Source: DATARH01 sp963847345 (GTDB taxonomy: Bacteria > Pseudomonadota > Alphaproteobacteria > ATCC43930 > CGMCC-115725). From it: a DNA stretch of 64,000 nucleotides. This document shows, piece after piece, positions 42,608 to 54,325 of the stretch; the first letter of the stretch is position 1, and every line of letters begins with the position of its first letter. Under the pieces are notes generated by a model. The model saw only the letters and a program-made list of their open reading frames with translations, ran no database searches and was not told the DNA's origin. Both the position numbers and the translations under genes were made by a program. Where the stretch lies: the NCBI GenBank assembly GCA_963847345.1, contig CAWJZU010000035.1, positions 62,001-126,000 on the forward strand, given 5' to 3'.

Positions 42608-44991
42608 CTATTCCGCCGCCATCCGGGTCTGGTGTTCCCGGATGATCTTCCAGAGATGGTGCGGCGTCGCCGGCATCTCGACATGGCGCACGCCGAGCGG
42701 CGACAGCGCATCGACGATCGCATTGGCGATCGCCGCCGGCGCGCCGATCGCCCCGGCCTCGCCGCAGCCTTTGACGCCGAGCGGGTTGTGCGTGCACAGC
42801 GTCGTGTTGGTCGACAGCTTGAATTCGGGGAAATCACCGGCGCGCGGCATCGCGTAGTCATTGTAGGAGCCGGTCAGCAGCTGCCCCGTCTCCTTGTCGT
42901 AGACGCAGCCTTCGAGCACCGCCTGCCCGATGCCCTGCGCGAGGCCGCCGTGCACCTGCCCGGCGACGATCATCGGGTTGATGATGCGGCCGAAATCGTC
43001 GGCCGCCGTGAAGTTGATAACCTCCAGATGCCCGGTATCGGGATCGATCTCGATCTCGGCGATATGCGCTCCCGATGGGAAGGTGAAGTTCTTCGGGTCG
43101 TAGAACGCGGTTTCGTCGAGACCCGGCTCAAGCTCGTCATGCGGGAAATTGTGCGGCACGTAGGCGGTCAGCGCGATCTCAGCCAGCGTCTTTTCGCGGT
43201 CGGTTCCGGCGACGCGGAAGTGCCCGTCGCGGAACTCGATGTCCGCTTCGGCCGCTTCGAGCAGATGCGCCGCGATCTTTCGCCCCTTGGCGACGACCTT
43301 GTCCATTGCCTTGATGATCGCACTGCCGCCCACCGCCAGCGAGCGCGACCCGTAGGTGCCCATGCCGTAGGGTATCTTGGCCGTGTCGCCGTGGACAATT
43401 TCGATCGCTTCGAACGGCACGCCGAGGTGATCGGCGACAAGCTGCGCGAAGGTCGTCTCGTGCCCCTGGCCATGCGCGTGCGACCCGGTCAGCACCGTGA
43501 CGCTGCCGGTCGGGTGCACCCGCACCGCGGCCGACTTCGAACAGCCCGGCGCGCGCGCCGAGCGAACCAACCACGGCCGACGGCGCGATGCCGCAGGCCT
43601 CGATATAGGTGGCGATACCGATGCCGCGATATTTGCCGCGGTTCGCCGCCGCCTGCCGCCGCGCCTCGAAGCCGGCGTAATCGGCGGCCGCCAGCGCCAT
43701 TCGCAAGGTCGTCTGATAGTCGCCGCTGTCGTATTGCAGCGCGACCGGCGTCTGGTACGGGAAGGCGTCGGCCGGGATGAAGTTGCGGCGGCGCAGCTCG
43801 GCCGGGTCGATCCCCAATTCGTCGGCCGCGACATCGACGATGCGCTCCAGCAGGAACGTCGCCTCGGGACGGCCGGCGCCGCGATAGGCATCGACCGGCA
43901 CGGTGTTGGTGAACACGGCCTTGGTCTCGACATAGATCGCCGGGGTCGTGTAAGTGCCGGCGAGCAGCGTGCCGTAGAGGTAGGTCGGAATGCAGGTCGA
44001 GAAGGTCGACAGATAGGCGCCCATATTGGCGACCGTCGAGACCTTCAGCGCGGTGAATTTCGCGTTATTGTCGAGCGCCAGTTCGACATGCGTAACGTGG
44101 TCGCGGCCGTGCGCGTCGGACATGAAGCTTTCCGAGCGCTCGGCGGTCCATTTCACCGGCTTGCGCACCTTGCCGGCAGCCCAGGTGACGATCGCCTCCT
44201 CGGCGTAGTGATAGATTTTCGACCCGAACCCGCCGCCGACATCGGGCGCGACGACGCGTAGCCGCGCCTCGGGGATGTGCAGCACGAAGGCGCCCATCAA
44301 CAGCCGGATCACGTGCGGGTTCTGGCTCGTCGTATAAAGCGTGAATTCGTTGGTCGCGCGGTCGAATTCGCCGATCGCGGCGCGCGGCTCCATCGCGTTC
44401 GGGACGAGCCGGTTGTTGACGAGATCAAGCTTGACGATTCGGGCGGCCCTGGCGATCGCGGCATCGACCGCTCCCTGGTCGCCCAGGTGCCAGTCGTAGC
44501 AGACATTGCCCGGCGCCAAGGCAGGCCAGACCTGCGGCGCCTCCGGTTTAAGGGCCTCGGCCGGATCGACCACCGCCGGCTCGACGGCGTAATCGACGTC
44601 GATCTGCTCGGCCGCGTCGCGCGCCTGCCCGAGCGCTCTCGGCGATCACGACCGCGACCGGGTCGCCGACATGGCGCACGCGCTCGACCGCGAGCACCGG
44701 ATGCGGCGGCTCGGCCATCGGCGAGCCGTCCTTCGAATTCACCAGCCAGCCGCACGGCAGACCGCCGATCTCGTCGGCCGCCATGTCCCTGCCGGTGAAG
44801 ACGGCGACGACCCCCGGGGCCGTTGCCGCCGCGCTCGTATCGATGCGATTGATCCGCGCGTTCGCGTGCGGGCTGCGCAGAATAAAGGCGTAGAGCTGCC
44901 CGGGACGGTTGATGTCGTCGGTGTAGGTTCCCTGTCCGGTGAGGAACCGGTAATCCTCGCGCCGCCGGACAGGCTGGCCGATCTCGGGCAT
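42608..44991 (-). CDS. coxL: Form II CODH-like molybdenum hydroxylase large subunit (two frameshifts)
   Basis: This molybdopterin-containing catalytic subunit is about 794 residues after repair. The active-site loop reads AYRGAGR, the form II signature; form I true CO dehydrogenases have AYxCSFR. So CO oxidation is not implied. Other family blocks are DVGGGFGSK, GSHAHGQGHET and NPLGVKGCGEAGAIG. Frame break 1 lies near 44631-44637: after VIAES the frame must skip one base to read LGQARDAAEQIDVDY. Frame break 2 is at about 43535, an extra base in GAAGTCGG, where GAATCGG gives LFESAAVRVHPTG. It starts 5 bases after coxS. Substrate unknown. Confidence 0.88.
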
Positions 44992-44996
44992 CGCCG

Positions 44997-45506
<510 letters not shown>

Positions 45507-45758
45507 CGCAACCCTCCCTTGTTCTGCCCCCTGGGGCGCTCGCCTCCGGCGCTTACCCAGGACCCGCGCGCGGCCCGAGTTTCGTGCGCCGCCCGCTTCG
45601 GGTCAAGGTGCTGGTGAAATCGCGAAAATTCAGGTGCCCGACGGTGCGCGGATGTGAACTGGGCGCTTGCGGCCCTCGCGCGACATTTTCTATCGTCGCG
45701 ATCTACAGTGTGACGGGCGCCTTTCGTTATTGGCGAGCCGGACCGGTTGGGGGTGTGC

Positions 45759-48210
45759 ATGCAGTCACGGCTGAAGCCTTTGGCGAGCAAGGCGGCTGCT
45801 CTGCTGTGCGTGTTGTTCCTCGCCGGGTTCGACAGCGCTCCGCGGTCCGGGCAGGTCATCGACGAAGCGCGCGCCGCAGGTCGCGATGCGGCCTCCTTTC
45901 CGGCCGCCGATGAAGATTATTTCCACGACATGGACGGCGGCGTTGCCCTGACCCCGGACGAGATCAAGGGCCGCAATACGTGGCTCTTATGGGCCGGCGG
46001 CAACGACCGTTTCTGGGACGGGATGACCACCAGCACCTTCGGCGCGTTCGATCTGCTCAAGATCGTCGCGTACGACCCGACCAAGCAGGCCGACCGCGAC
46101 CGGCGCTGGAGCTATCTCGGCGTGATCAACGAGCCGTGCTTCGACGCGCCGAGCAAACCCGACCCGGACCGCTTCGGTCTGATGCTGGACGTGCGTCGTT
46201 CCGACTGTCCGGCCGACCCGTTCGCCGACGAGCAGAAATATCCCGGGGTCAAGATCGGCGCGCGCGGCGCGACGGTCCCGGTCGGGTCCTATTATGGGTT
46301 TCCGACCGGCATCGTCGGGCTGCGCCTGTTCCCGAATCCCGATTTCGACGAGGCGGCGGCGCAGCACTGGGACGCGGAAAAATATTTTACCGACCCGTCC
46401 TACTATAACGACAAGAATTTGGTGCGTCCCTATCGCGTTGGAATGTCCTGCGGGTTCTGCCATGTCGGCCCCAGTCCGACCAACCCGCCGGCCAATGCGG
46501 CGCGTCCCGAATGGGCGAATTTGAGCTCGATTGTCGGGGCCCAGTACATGTGGGTCGACCGGCTGTTCGTGTATAATGCGGACCCCAAGAACTTCATGTA
46601 TCAGCTGGTGCACACCTACCGGCCGGGCGCGATGGACACTTCGCTGGTGTCGACCGACTACATCAACAACCCGCGGACGATGAACGCGGTCTACGATCTC
46701 GGCGCGCGGCTCGACATCGCCAAGCGCTGGGGACAGGAGACGCTGAAGGGCGGCGAGCTGAAAAACAAGCAGTTCAACGATTTCGTCTCCAGCGGGCCGC
46801 TCGCCGCAATTCTTCGAGCCGCCGAACACAGTGTGGACGCCGCGGATCTTGAAGGACGGGTCCGACTCGGTCGGCGCCCTCGGCGCGCTCAACCGGGTCT
46901 ACTTGAATATCGGCCTGTTCAGCGAGGAATGGCTCTTACATTTCAATCCGGTGGCGGGCGGCAAGCCGATCACGCCGATCGAAATCGCGGTGGCGCAGCG
47001 CAATTCGACGTATTGGCAGGCGACCGAAGCGGCGACGCCGCAAACCGCGCTATTCTTTCTCAAGGCGACGAATCCGCACCACCTGAAGGACGCGCCGGGT
47101 GGCGACAAATACCTGACCACCGATCAGGCCGTGCTCGATCGCGGCAAGCAGGTTTTCGCCGATACCTGCGCCCGCTGTCATTCTAGCAAGGCGCCAAAAC
47201 CAGTCGCCGGTCTCGATCCGGGTGGATGCGCCGGGCCGGATTACATGAGCTGCTGGAACCGCTACTGGGCCTGGACCAAGACCGACGACTACAAGCAGCA
47301 AATGCGGGCGATCGTCAGCGCTCCCGATTTCCTCGACGGCAATTATCTATCGACCGATCTGCGGGTGCCGGTGACGCTGCTGCAGACCAACGCCTGCAGC
47401 CCGCTCGCGACCAACGCGCTGGGCGGCAACATCTGGGACAATTTCTCGTCGCAAGCGTACAAGAACCTGCCGTCGGTCGGCCAGATTACGGTGCACGATC
47501 CCTTCACCGGCGAGCCGCGACCCTACGACATGCCGGACGGCGGGCGCGGCTATACGCGGCCTCCGACGCTGATCAGCCTGTGGTCGACGGCGCCGTTCCT
47601 GCTCAACAACAGCGTCGGCCCGTTCGAGCAGGACCCGTCGGTCGATGCGCGCATGCGCGTGTTCAACGCCTCGATCGAGCAGCTGCTGTGGCCGGAAAAG
47701 CGGGCGCATGACAAGGTTCTCGGCGACAAGGTGCCGGGCGTCATCGACCGCACGACGGCGCGCAGCGAGATACGGATACCGTCGGGGTTTGTTCCCGAGT
47801 TGCTGCGGCCGGTGAGCGGGCCGTTGCACGACCTCTTGCCGCAGCTGTTCGACGAGAATGGCGACATCACGATCGGGCCGATCCCGGCCGGTGTGCCGGT
47901 CAATCTGCTTTCCAATCTGCGGCCGATCTCCGAATCCAACAATCCGATCGAGCGGCTGAGACATCTGGAGCAAGTCATCCGCCTGCTGATTCGATTGAAG
48001 CACGACATGCGGTCGCTGCCGGAGAACGCGAGCGACGAAGAGCTGCGGGCGAAATTCGCCAATCTACGGGAACCGATGCTGGAATTGAGCAAATGTCCCG
48101 ATTTCGTCGTCAATCGCGGCCACTATTTCGGGACGGCAACGCAGAACCAGGAGCCTCCGCTCAGCGATGACGACAAGCGCGCCCTGATCGAGTTCCTCAA
48201 GACCTTCTGA
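45759..48210 (+). CDS. Large dihaem c-type cytochrome (one frameshift)
   Basis: This exported protein has about 816 residues after repair, a signal peptide (MQSRLKPLASKAAALLCVLFLAG) and two c-type haem motifs: CGFCH at 46449-46463 and CARCH at 47167-47181. Size and two widely spaced CxxCH sites recall the MauG/cytochrome-peroxidase/RoxA class, but I do not recognise a characterised member. The first frame ends its sensible reading at SSGPLA; the second resumes with QFFEPPNTVWTPRILKDG. One extra base at about 46806 explains it. Haem attachment would need the Ccm system at 27-30 kb. The GMC oxidoreductase starts 14 bases downstream. Confidence 0.8.
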
Positions 48211-48224
48211 GCCGTCGGCGGGCA

Positions 48225-50095
48225 ATGGTGGCGGACGCGGATGGCGATTGCGACTATGTCGTGATCGGCTCGGGCGCCGGCGGCGGCACGCTTGCCGCCC
48301 GGCTGGCCGAGGCGGGCATGCGGGTGGTTCTGCTGGAAGCGGGCGGCGATCCGCTGCGCGAGCCCGCGCCGGGACTGCCCGAGGATTACGAGGTGCCGGC
48401 CTTTCACCCACTCGCTTCCGAGCATCCGGCGATGCGCTGGGATTTCTTTGTCCGCCACTACGACGATGACGCGAGGCAGCGTCGCGACCCGAAGTGGCGC
48501 CCGCAGGGGATTCTCTACCCGCGCGCCGGCACGCTCGGCGGCTGCACCGCGCACAACGCGATGATCCTCGTCGCGCCGCATGACAGCGATTGGGACGGCA
48601 TCGCGGCGCTGACGAACGACCCGTCATGGCGCGCCGGCAACATGCGGCAGTTACTGGAAACGGCTGGAGAACTGCCGCTACCGCCCGCTTTGGCGGCTTC
48701 TTCGACCGGTACGGCATCGATGCGACCGGGCACGGCTGGTCGGGCTGGCTCGACAGCGAAGTCGCATTGCCGCGGGAGGCGCTGCGCGACGACGAGCTGG
48801 TGGACCTGGTGATGGGCTCGGCGCGTGCGGCGACGCTTGCCGCCAGCCACCCGCTGCGCAGCCTGCGCACGCTCGTCTTTGGCGCGGCCGACCCCAACGA
48901 CCGCCGCTTTGGCCGCGGCGGGTTCGAGGGCGTCTGCTATACGCCGCTGTCAACGGCTTGTCACCAGCGGGTCGGCGCCCGCGAGCGGGTTCTCGATGTC
49001 GCCGCGCGGCATCCGGAACGGCTGCGGGTCGTGCTGCATGCGCTGGCCACCCGCATCGTTTTCGATGAGCAGGATCGAGCCGTCGGTGTCGAGTACCTCG
49101 AAGGCGCGCATCTTTACCGGGCCGATCCGGCCGCGCCGCGAGCGTGACGGGCGAGCCGCGTCGGGTCAACGCGCGGCGGGAGGTCATCCTCGCCGGCGGC
49201 GCCTTCAACTCGCCGCAGCTGCTGATGCTGTCGGGCATCGGTCCCGCGGAGGAGCTGCGCTGTCACGGCATCCCGGTGCGGGTGGACCTGCCCGGGATCG
49301 GGCGCAACCTGCAGGACCGCTACGAGATCGGCGTCGTCAATCGGATGACGCGGCCCTGGGCCGTACTCGACGGCGCCCGCTTCGAGCGCGGTGACCGGCT
49401 GTACCGGGAATGGCGCGAGCGGCGGCAGGGCATGTATATCTCGAACGGGGCGGCGATCGCGCTGGCGCGGCGCTCGGTTCCCGACCAGCCAAACCCCGAC
49501 CTGTTCCTGATGGCGCTGCTCGCCCGTTTCTCCGGGTATTACCCCGGTTACTCGCGCGAGATCGTCGAACACCATGACTACCTGACCTGGGCCATCCTGA
49601 AGGCTCACACCGAAAACCGTGCCGGCAGCGTGACGCTGCGCTCGGCCGATCCGCGCGACACGCCGGAGGTGAATTTCCGGTATTTCGATGAGGGTGACGA
49701 CACGGCTGGCGACGATCTGCGCGCGGTCGTCTCCGGCATTCGTATGGCGCGCCGGCTCTCCGAGGCATTGAACCGCTCGGAACGGATCGCCGACGAGGAA
49801 CTGCCGGGAGCGCATTTGCAAACCGACGAAGAACTCGCGGGGTATGTGCGCGACAACGCCTGGGGGCATCACGCCTCGGGCACCTGCGCCATCGGCCCGC
49901 AGGGAGCGGAACGGCGTGCTGGCGTCCGACTTCACGGTGCACGGCACGCGCGGCCTGCGTGTCGTCGATGCCTCGGTGTTCCCGCGAATTCCCGGCTTCT
50001 TCATCGCCAGCGCCGTGTATATGGTCGCGGAAAAAGCCGCCGACGTGATCCTGAGCGACGCGCGCGTAAACGGAATGGGCGCAGCCGCCAAGTGA
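48225..50095 (+). CDS. GMC-family FAD oxidoreductase (four frameshifts)
   Basis: This glucose-methanol-choline family flavoenzyme is about 622 residues after repair. FAD-binding YVVIGSGAGGGTLAARLAEAG is at residues 10-31, then GTLGGCTAHNAM, then LAGGAFNSPQLLMLSGIGP in the third segment, and the catalytic end HHASGTCAIG, with VLASDFTVHGTRGLRVVDASVFPRIPG in the fourth. Breaks: extra T at 48651-48652, extra base at 48698-48703, a missing base at about 49131-49141, and an extra G at 49905-49910. It is encoded directly after the dihaem cytochrome, which could be its electron acceptor (inference). With four breaks, true inactivation cannot be excluded. Confidence 0.78.
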
Positions 50096-50126
50096 GGCTC
50101 ACCGGGCCCGGCGGCTCGGCCGGCGA

Positions 50127-50621
50127 TCAGATCGGGAAAATCAGCGACAGCGGCACATTGGTGGCGTCGGTGACGACGACGCGCTCGGCAAACCGCAGAT
50201 CGCCCGCATCGTCAACGACACGATCATAGATGCGGCCGCACAGGAACACGGAAGAGGGCTCGTTCAGCATCGTTTGAAACAGCGCAAAACTCGAGCCGAG
50301 CCGCATCCCGTCCGACCCCAGTCCCCGCAGACACGGCGCGCCGGTGATGCGGCGAATCAGGCGCGGGGCGAAGACCAAGGCCTCGCGCAACGCGACGACC
50401 CGGTCCGCCAGCATCGCGCGGCTTTCGCAATAGACCATCGTCGCCGGCAAGCCGACGGCGAAATTCTCGCGCGGCAGAACCTTGTACATGCCGCTGTCGG
50501 TAAAGAACCCGGGCCAGCGCTCCCATTCCTGTTCGTCGAGCGCCTCATCGTACGCGGCGTAAAGATCGGCGAGGCGCAGGCGCAGTTCGAGCGGCGCGTC
50601 GAGACCCGGAGCGGCGATCAT
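50127..50621 (-). CDS. Aromatic-ring-hydroxylating dioxygenase beta subunit
   Basis: This small structural subunit of a two-component Rieske dioxygenase has 164 residues and an NTF2-like fold. LRLADLYAAYDEALDEQEWERWPGFFTDSGMYKVLPRENF and the arginine-rich RLIRRITG are typical. It follows the alpha-subunit gene by 12 bases. No adjacent ferredoxin or reductase gene was found. Convergent with the GMC oxidoreductase. Confidence 0.9.
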   Translation of the reverse strand: MIAAPGLDAPLELRLRLADLYAAYDEALDEQEWERWPGFFTDSGMYKVLPRENFAVGLPATMVYCESRAMLADRVVALREALVFAPRLIRRITGAPCLRGLGSDGMRLGSSFALFQTMLNEPSSVFLCGRIYDRVVDDAGDLRFAERVVVTDATNVPLSLIFPI

Positions 50622-50633
50622 GCCGGTTGCCGC

Positions 50634-51893
50634 TTATAGCCCCATGACCGCGCGGTAATGTCGATACATGCCGCGGATCAGCGTTTCGGTCACCATCGTC
50701 GGCGCGTCGGCGACATCGCGCCCGCCCAGTTCGACGACGCTATTGTGCTCCTCATTGCCCGTGATGCCGGCCTGCGACAGCAGCATCGCCTCGCTGTCGT
50801 CGATCGAGACGAGACCGGCCGGGCCGAACAGATTGGCCTGCCGCATGCGCCGCTCGCGCAATTCCGGCGGGTCGTCCGCGTAGGCGAACACGGTCCACAC
50901 CAGATCGAAATTCTGCGGGTCGATCGGCACGATCTGACGCACCGCGAGCGCATTTGACTGCTGCTGCACAATGAGGTTTGGCCACAGGGTCTGCATGACC
51001 ACGGTGGCGCCGCCGGGAAATTCGCGCACCGGATCGATCAGGCGCGGGTCCTGCAATGTGAAGCGCTCGCGGAACGAGCGCATCTCACCGGTGGCCGCCC
51101 CATCAGTAGCCGCTGGATCGCCGCTTTCGGCGCGGCGGCTGACCAGCACCGCGTGGCGGCCGGTCTCGTCCATCTCCATCGACAATTCCTGGTCGGCGCG
51201 AAACAGCCCGAAGCTGATCAGGAACACATGCAGCAAACTCGCATGGTATGGGTCCTTGATGTTTTCCATCATAAGCTTCCAGTTGCTCGGAATGCGCTGC
51301 CGCATGTAGCCGAGCACTTCGAGCTTGCGGCCGTCGAAGACGCGGTCGAACCAGCCGAGCATTTTCGGACCGAGATAGGTTTCGAGCGTCTCGTTCGGTT
51401 GAGCGAAGCTGGCGAACACGACGCCGTTGCGGCGTGCGACCGCGAGGCTTTCGAGTCCGTGTTCGGCCGGATCGAAATCGGCCGGCATGCCGCCCTGTCC
51501 CTTGTAGCCGCGACGGAACGGCAGGCCGAGCAGCTTGCCGTCCAGGTCGTAGGTCCATTGGTGATACGGGCAGACGAATTCCTTAACCGTGCCGCGGTTG
51601 GTGATGCAGAACTGCATGCTGCGGTGGGCGCAGCGATTGACCAGCACGGCTACGGCGCCGTCCCGGTTGCGAACCGCGACGACTTCGCGCGCGCCGAGCC
51701 GGCTGCGCTTGAAATCGCCGGGATTGGGGATCTCGGCTTCGAGACAGGTATAGAGCCACGACGGCCCGGAAAAGATCAGCTCCTGCTCGCGGGCAAAGAT
51801 GTCGGGGTCGGTGTAGACCCAGTTCGGCACCCGCGCCGCCGTCTCCGGCCAACGCCGCGATATGTGTTCCCGCGCAGCTCCGCCATCCGCCAT
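50634..51893 (-). CDS. Aromatic-ring-hydroxylating dioxygenase alpha subunit (Rieske)
   Basis: This catalytic subunit has 419 residues. The Rieske ligands are CAHRS near residue 86 and CPYHQW about 20 residues later. The mononuclear iron site is ENIKDPYHASLLH near residue 205. The architecture resembles anthranilate/salicylate-type oxygenases more than naphthalene types, but the substrate cannot be named. It forms an operon with the beta subunit. This is the second, unrelated Rieske system in the window; the one at 21.7 kb is of the alpha-only class. Confidence 0.92.
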   Translation of the reverse strand: MADGGAAREHISRRWPETAARVPNWVYTDPDIFAREQELIFSGPSWLYTCLEAEIPNPGDFKRSRLGAREVVAVRNRDGAVAVLVNRCAHRSMQFCITNRGTVKEFVCPYHQWTYDLDGKLLGLPFRRGYKGQGGMPADFDPAEHGLESLAVARRNGVVFASFAQPNETLETYLGPKMLGWFDRVFDGRKLEVLGYMRQRIPSNWKLMMENIKDPYHASLLHVFLISFGLFRADQELSMEMDETGRHAVLVSRRAESGDPAATDGAATGEMRSFRERFTLQDPRLIDPVREFPGGATVVMQTLWPNLIVQQQSNALAVRQIVPIDPQNFDLVWTVFAYADDPPELRERRMRQANLFGPAGLVSIDDSEAMLLSQAGITGNEEHNSVVELGGRDVADAPTMVTETLIRGMYRHYRAVMGL

Positions 51894-52049
51894 GCACCGC
51901 CTCCGCAGCCGAACCGCCGCTCTTGCCGATCATCATTACCCGACGAGGCTTTATCGTCTTCGTTTCGGCCCGCCTGCACAAGCAGAGGCATCATCTGAGA
52001 GATGCAGGTGTCCTCTCATTGGCCTCGCCACGCCTCGGGAGCGGAGATG

Positions 52050-53111
52050 CTAGCGAGTCGCGGCGTGCCCTGACCACCGCAGTTGTGCTGAAACATATTG
52101 TTCGCCCCGCCAGAGCAGCGCCGTCATGCATAGGGTGTACCCGACCGCCATCAGGACGTACCCGATCCGCGTCGCAAACGACTCCGGCGTCGTCGTGGGC
52201 AACGGCGTTATGCCCGACCCGAACAAAATGAGGAATGTCGTGAGCGCTCCGCCGTACATCTTGGCGAGGCCGGCCGCCGCCCGCCCAGCCAGGATCAGTC
52301 CGACTAGGAAGACAGTCAGGAACAGGACAAGCAGCGATGACGGGCGCAGCTCGACGAACGCAAAGGCCAGGGAGGCGAGCACTCCACTGAGCAGATTGAT
52401 GGCAACAAGGCTAAGGGCGGAGCGAACACTGGCTGCGAAATCGAATTGAAGCAGCACGGACGCGACGGTAATCGGAAGGACGATCGCCAAGGAGAGCGCA
52501 TTGTTGGTCAGGCAAAGCGCCATGGCGCCAAGCAGGATGACCGCATTGGCGAGAGCCCTTATGGCAGGCCTGTCGGCGGCAGGGGCCGTTTGCGCCGCGC
52601 TCTCTGTTGTGTCGTGGCCCGGCAAGATCGCGTGGGCGAGCCACGACAGGACCACGGCACTCAGGTAAGCTTGAAGCAATATCGAGATAATGCCTGTGTC
52701 TAGAGTCGAGTGCACCCGGTCCAGCAGGGTAACGACGATCGCGATCGTCAGACAGAGGAAGATTACAGGCCCGCCCTGTCCCCGCGCTTGCACGAAGAAG
52801 CATAAAAAAAAGAAAAACCCGAGCAGTATCAACAGCTGGATCGGATGACCGCCAAAGACACCGCTAAGGACAATGAAGCCCTGTCCTACGACCAGCACGA
52901 GCCCGACGAATGCGACGGCCTTCGACAGCGGCAACGGCCCGGCGCCGAGGATCAGGAATTGCACGGCGAGGACCGGCCCAAAGAACGGAATGACGGCGCC
53001 GGTGGCGACGTTCCAGGTCAATCCCGTAGCAACCGCGAGGGCGACCCGCAGCCCGATGCGGCGCTGGCGTGACAGGGCCGCATCGGCGGCGCCGAAAGCA
53101 TCAGCTGGCAT
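52050..53111 (-). CDS. DUF2955-type integral membrane protein (FUSC-like efflux partner)
   Basis: This 353-residue membrane protein has about ten hydrophobic segments in two halves, for example LRVALAVATGLTWNVATGAVIPFFGPVLAV at the start. That pattern is typical of DUF2955 proteins, which are encoded with HlyD-like periplasmic adaptors. It starts inside the last codons of the hlyD gene (11-base overlap), so the two are co-translated. Probable role: inner-membrane pump of a drug or aromatic-acid exporter. Substrate unknown. Confidence 0.82.
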   Translation of the reverse strand: MPADAFGAADAALSRQRRIGLRVALAVATGLTWNVATGAVIPFFGPVLAVQFLILGAGPLPLSKAVAFVGLVLVVGQGFIVLSGVFGGHPIQLLILLGFFFFLCFFVQARGQGGPVIFLCLTIAIVVTLLDRVHSTLDTGIISILLQAYLSAVVLSWLAHAILPGHDTTESAAQTAPAADRPAIRALANAVILLGAMALCLTNNALSLAIVLPITVASVLLQFDFAASVRSALSLVAINLLSGVLASLAFAFVELRPSSLLVLFLTVFLVGLILAGRAAAGLAKMYGGALTTFLILFGSGITPLPTTTPESFATRIGYVLMAVGYTLCMTALLWRGEQYVSAQLRWSGHAATR

Positions 53112-54244
53112 AGGTCAGGATGGAGATAATGCGAATCCACGCGGCGCCCAGGGCGTCCGTGACTGGATTGCCGCTGGCGTAAACAACGACATTCACCTGC
53201 GAACCGAACCGCACGCTGCCCCGCGGCGGTATCTCGTCGACGATCACGCGCACTGGAAAGCGCTGCGGGTCGCGTACCCAGCCCGTGGCGTTCTTGATGG
53301 TCGGCAGGCCGGTATTCGGATCGACGCTTTTCTGCGAGACGCCCCAGCCGATGTCCTCGACGTGAGCTTTGAAAACCGAGCCCGGCAACGAGTTCGAATA
53401 CCAGTTCGGCCCGGTCGGAGGTCGACATGTATTCGAGGCTATTCTCCTTGAACTCCGCCGAAACCCAAACCGTGCTCAAGTCAATGAAAGTAAGGGCGGC
53501 CTGCCCTGCCCCGATGAACTGGCCGGTCGCAAGTTGAAGGTTCGAGACCAGGCCGTCGGCGGGGGCTTTTACCGTTGTATAAAGAAGGTTGAGCCGCGCA
53601 CGCTCCAACGTCGCAAGCGCCTCCTTGAGCTGCGGGTTGTCGGCGCCCTTGGGCCCAAGCTCCTCCCGCGCCTTGGCAAGGTCGGCCTGGCTGGCCTTCA
53701 GCACCGCCCGTGCGCTTTCCAGCGCGGCGCGGGCGGTATCGGCTTTGGAAACGGGGTAGACGCCCCGTTTGACAAGTTCGAAAATACGCTCGGTCTGGGC
53801 CTGAACGTTCTCGAGTTCGGCGGCCTCCTTGACGACCCGCGCCTGCGCCGACTCCACGGCGGCCGTGGAGGCTCCCAGCGTCTGACCGATCTGCTCGACC
53901 TGAGCCTGGGCTTCAGCCACGGCAATCTCGAAGGGGCGCGGATCAATGCGGAACAGGACCTGCCCGGCCTCGACACGAGCATTGTCGGCGACCTCGACGC
54001 CTATGACGCGTCCCGCGACTTCGGGCGCCATGCGGATAACATACGCTTGTACGACCGCTTGCGATGACGAGGGCGTGTACCGCTCCATGACAATCGACAA
54101 GCCAAACAACAGAATCGTTACGGCGACGACGATGAGCGCCGCCCTGCGCAGCGGGTTCGCGGAGTCGCTTTCCACCGCAGCGGGCGCCGCGGGCGAACGC
54201 TCCACCACCGCAATTTTACTGCTGAATTCAGGATCAGCGCTCAT
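53101..54244 (-). CDS. HlyD/EmrA-family membrane fusion protein (one frameshift)
   Basis: This is a periplasmic adaptor, about 380 residues after repair. A single N-terminal helix (ALIVVAVTILLFGLSIVM) is followed by a barrel-sandwich half (APEVAGRVIGVEVADNARVEAGQVLFRIDPRPFEI) and a long coiled-coil with AQAQVEQIGQTL and ALESARAVLKASQADLAKAREEL. Then come NLLYTTVKAPADGLVSNLQLATGQ and the beta-barrel. The frame breaks after RAELVFELV; one extra base in the AA at 53387-53388 restores PGSVFKAHVEDIGWGVSQ through to the stop at 53101. It is coupled to the DUF2955 gene. Confidence 0.9.
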
Positions 54245-54325
54245 CGAGACAAGACGCGTTTGGCAGCCCGGACTCCGGCGCCAGCCTGCCGGAGCCCAGC
54301 GCGTGGCGAACGCAGGAGTTGCATT

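Noticed and set aside
46800..46812. Programmed ribosomal frameshifting in the cytochrome and other broken genes
   Set aside because: No slippery heptamer plus downstream structure recurs at the breaks; the break contexts differ and include both insertions and deletions.
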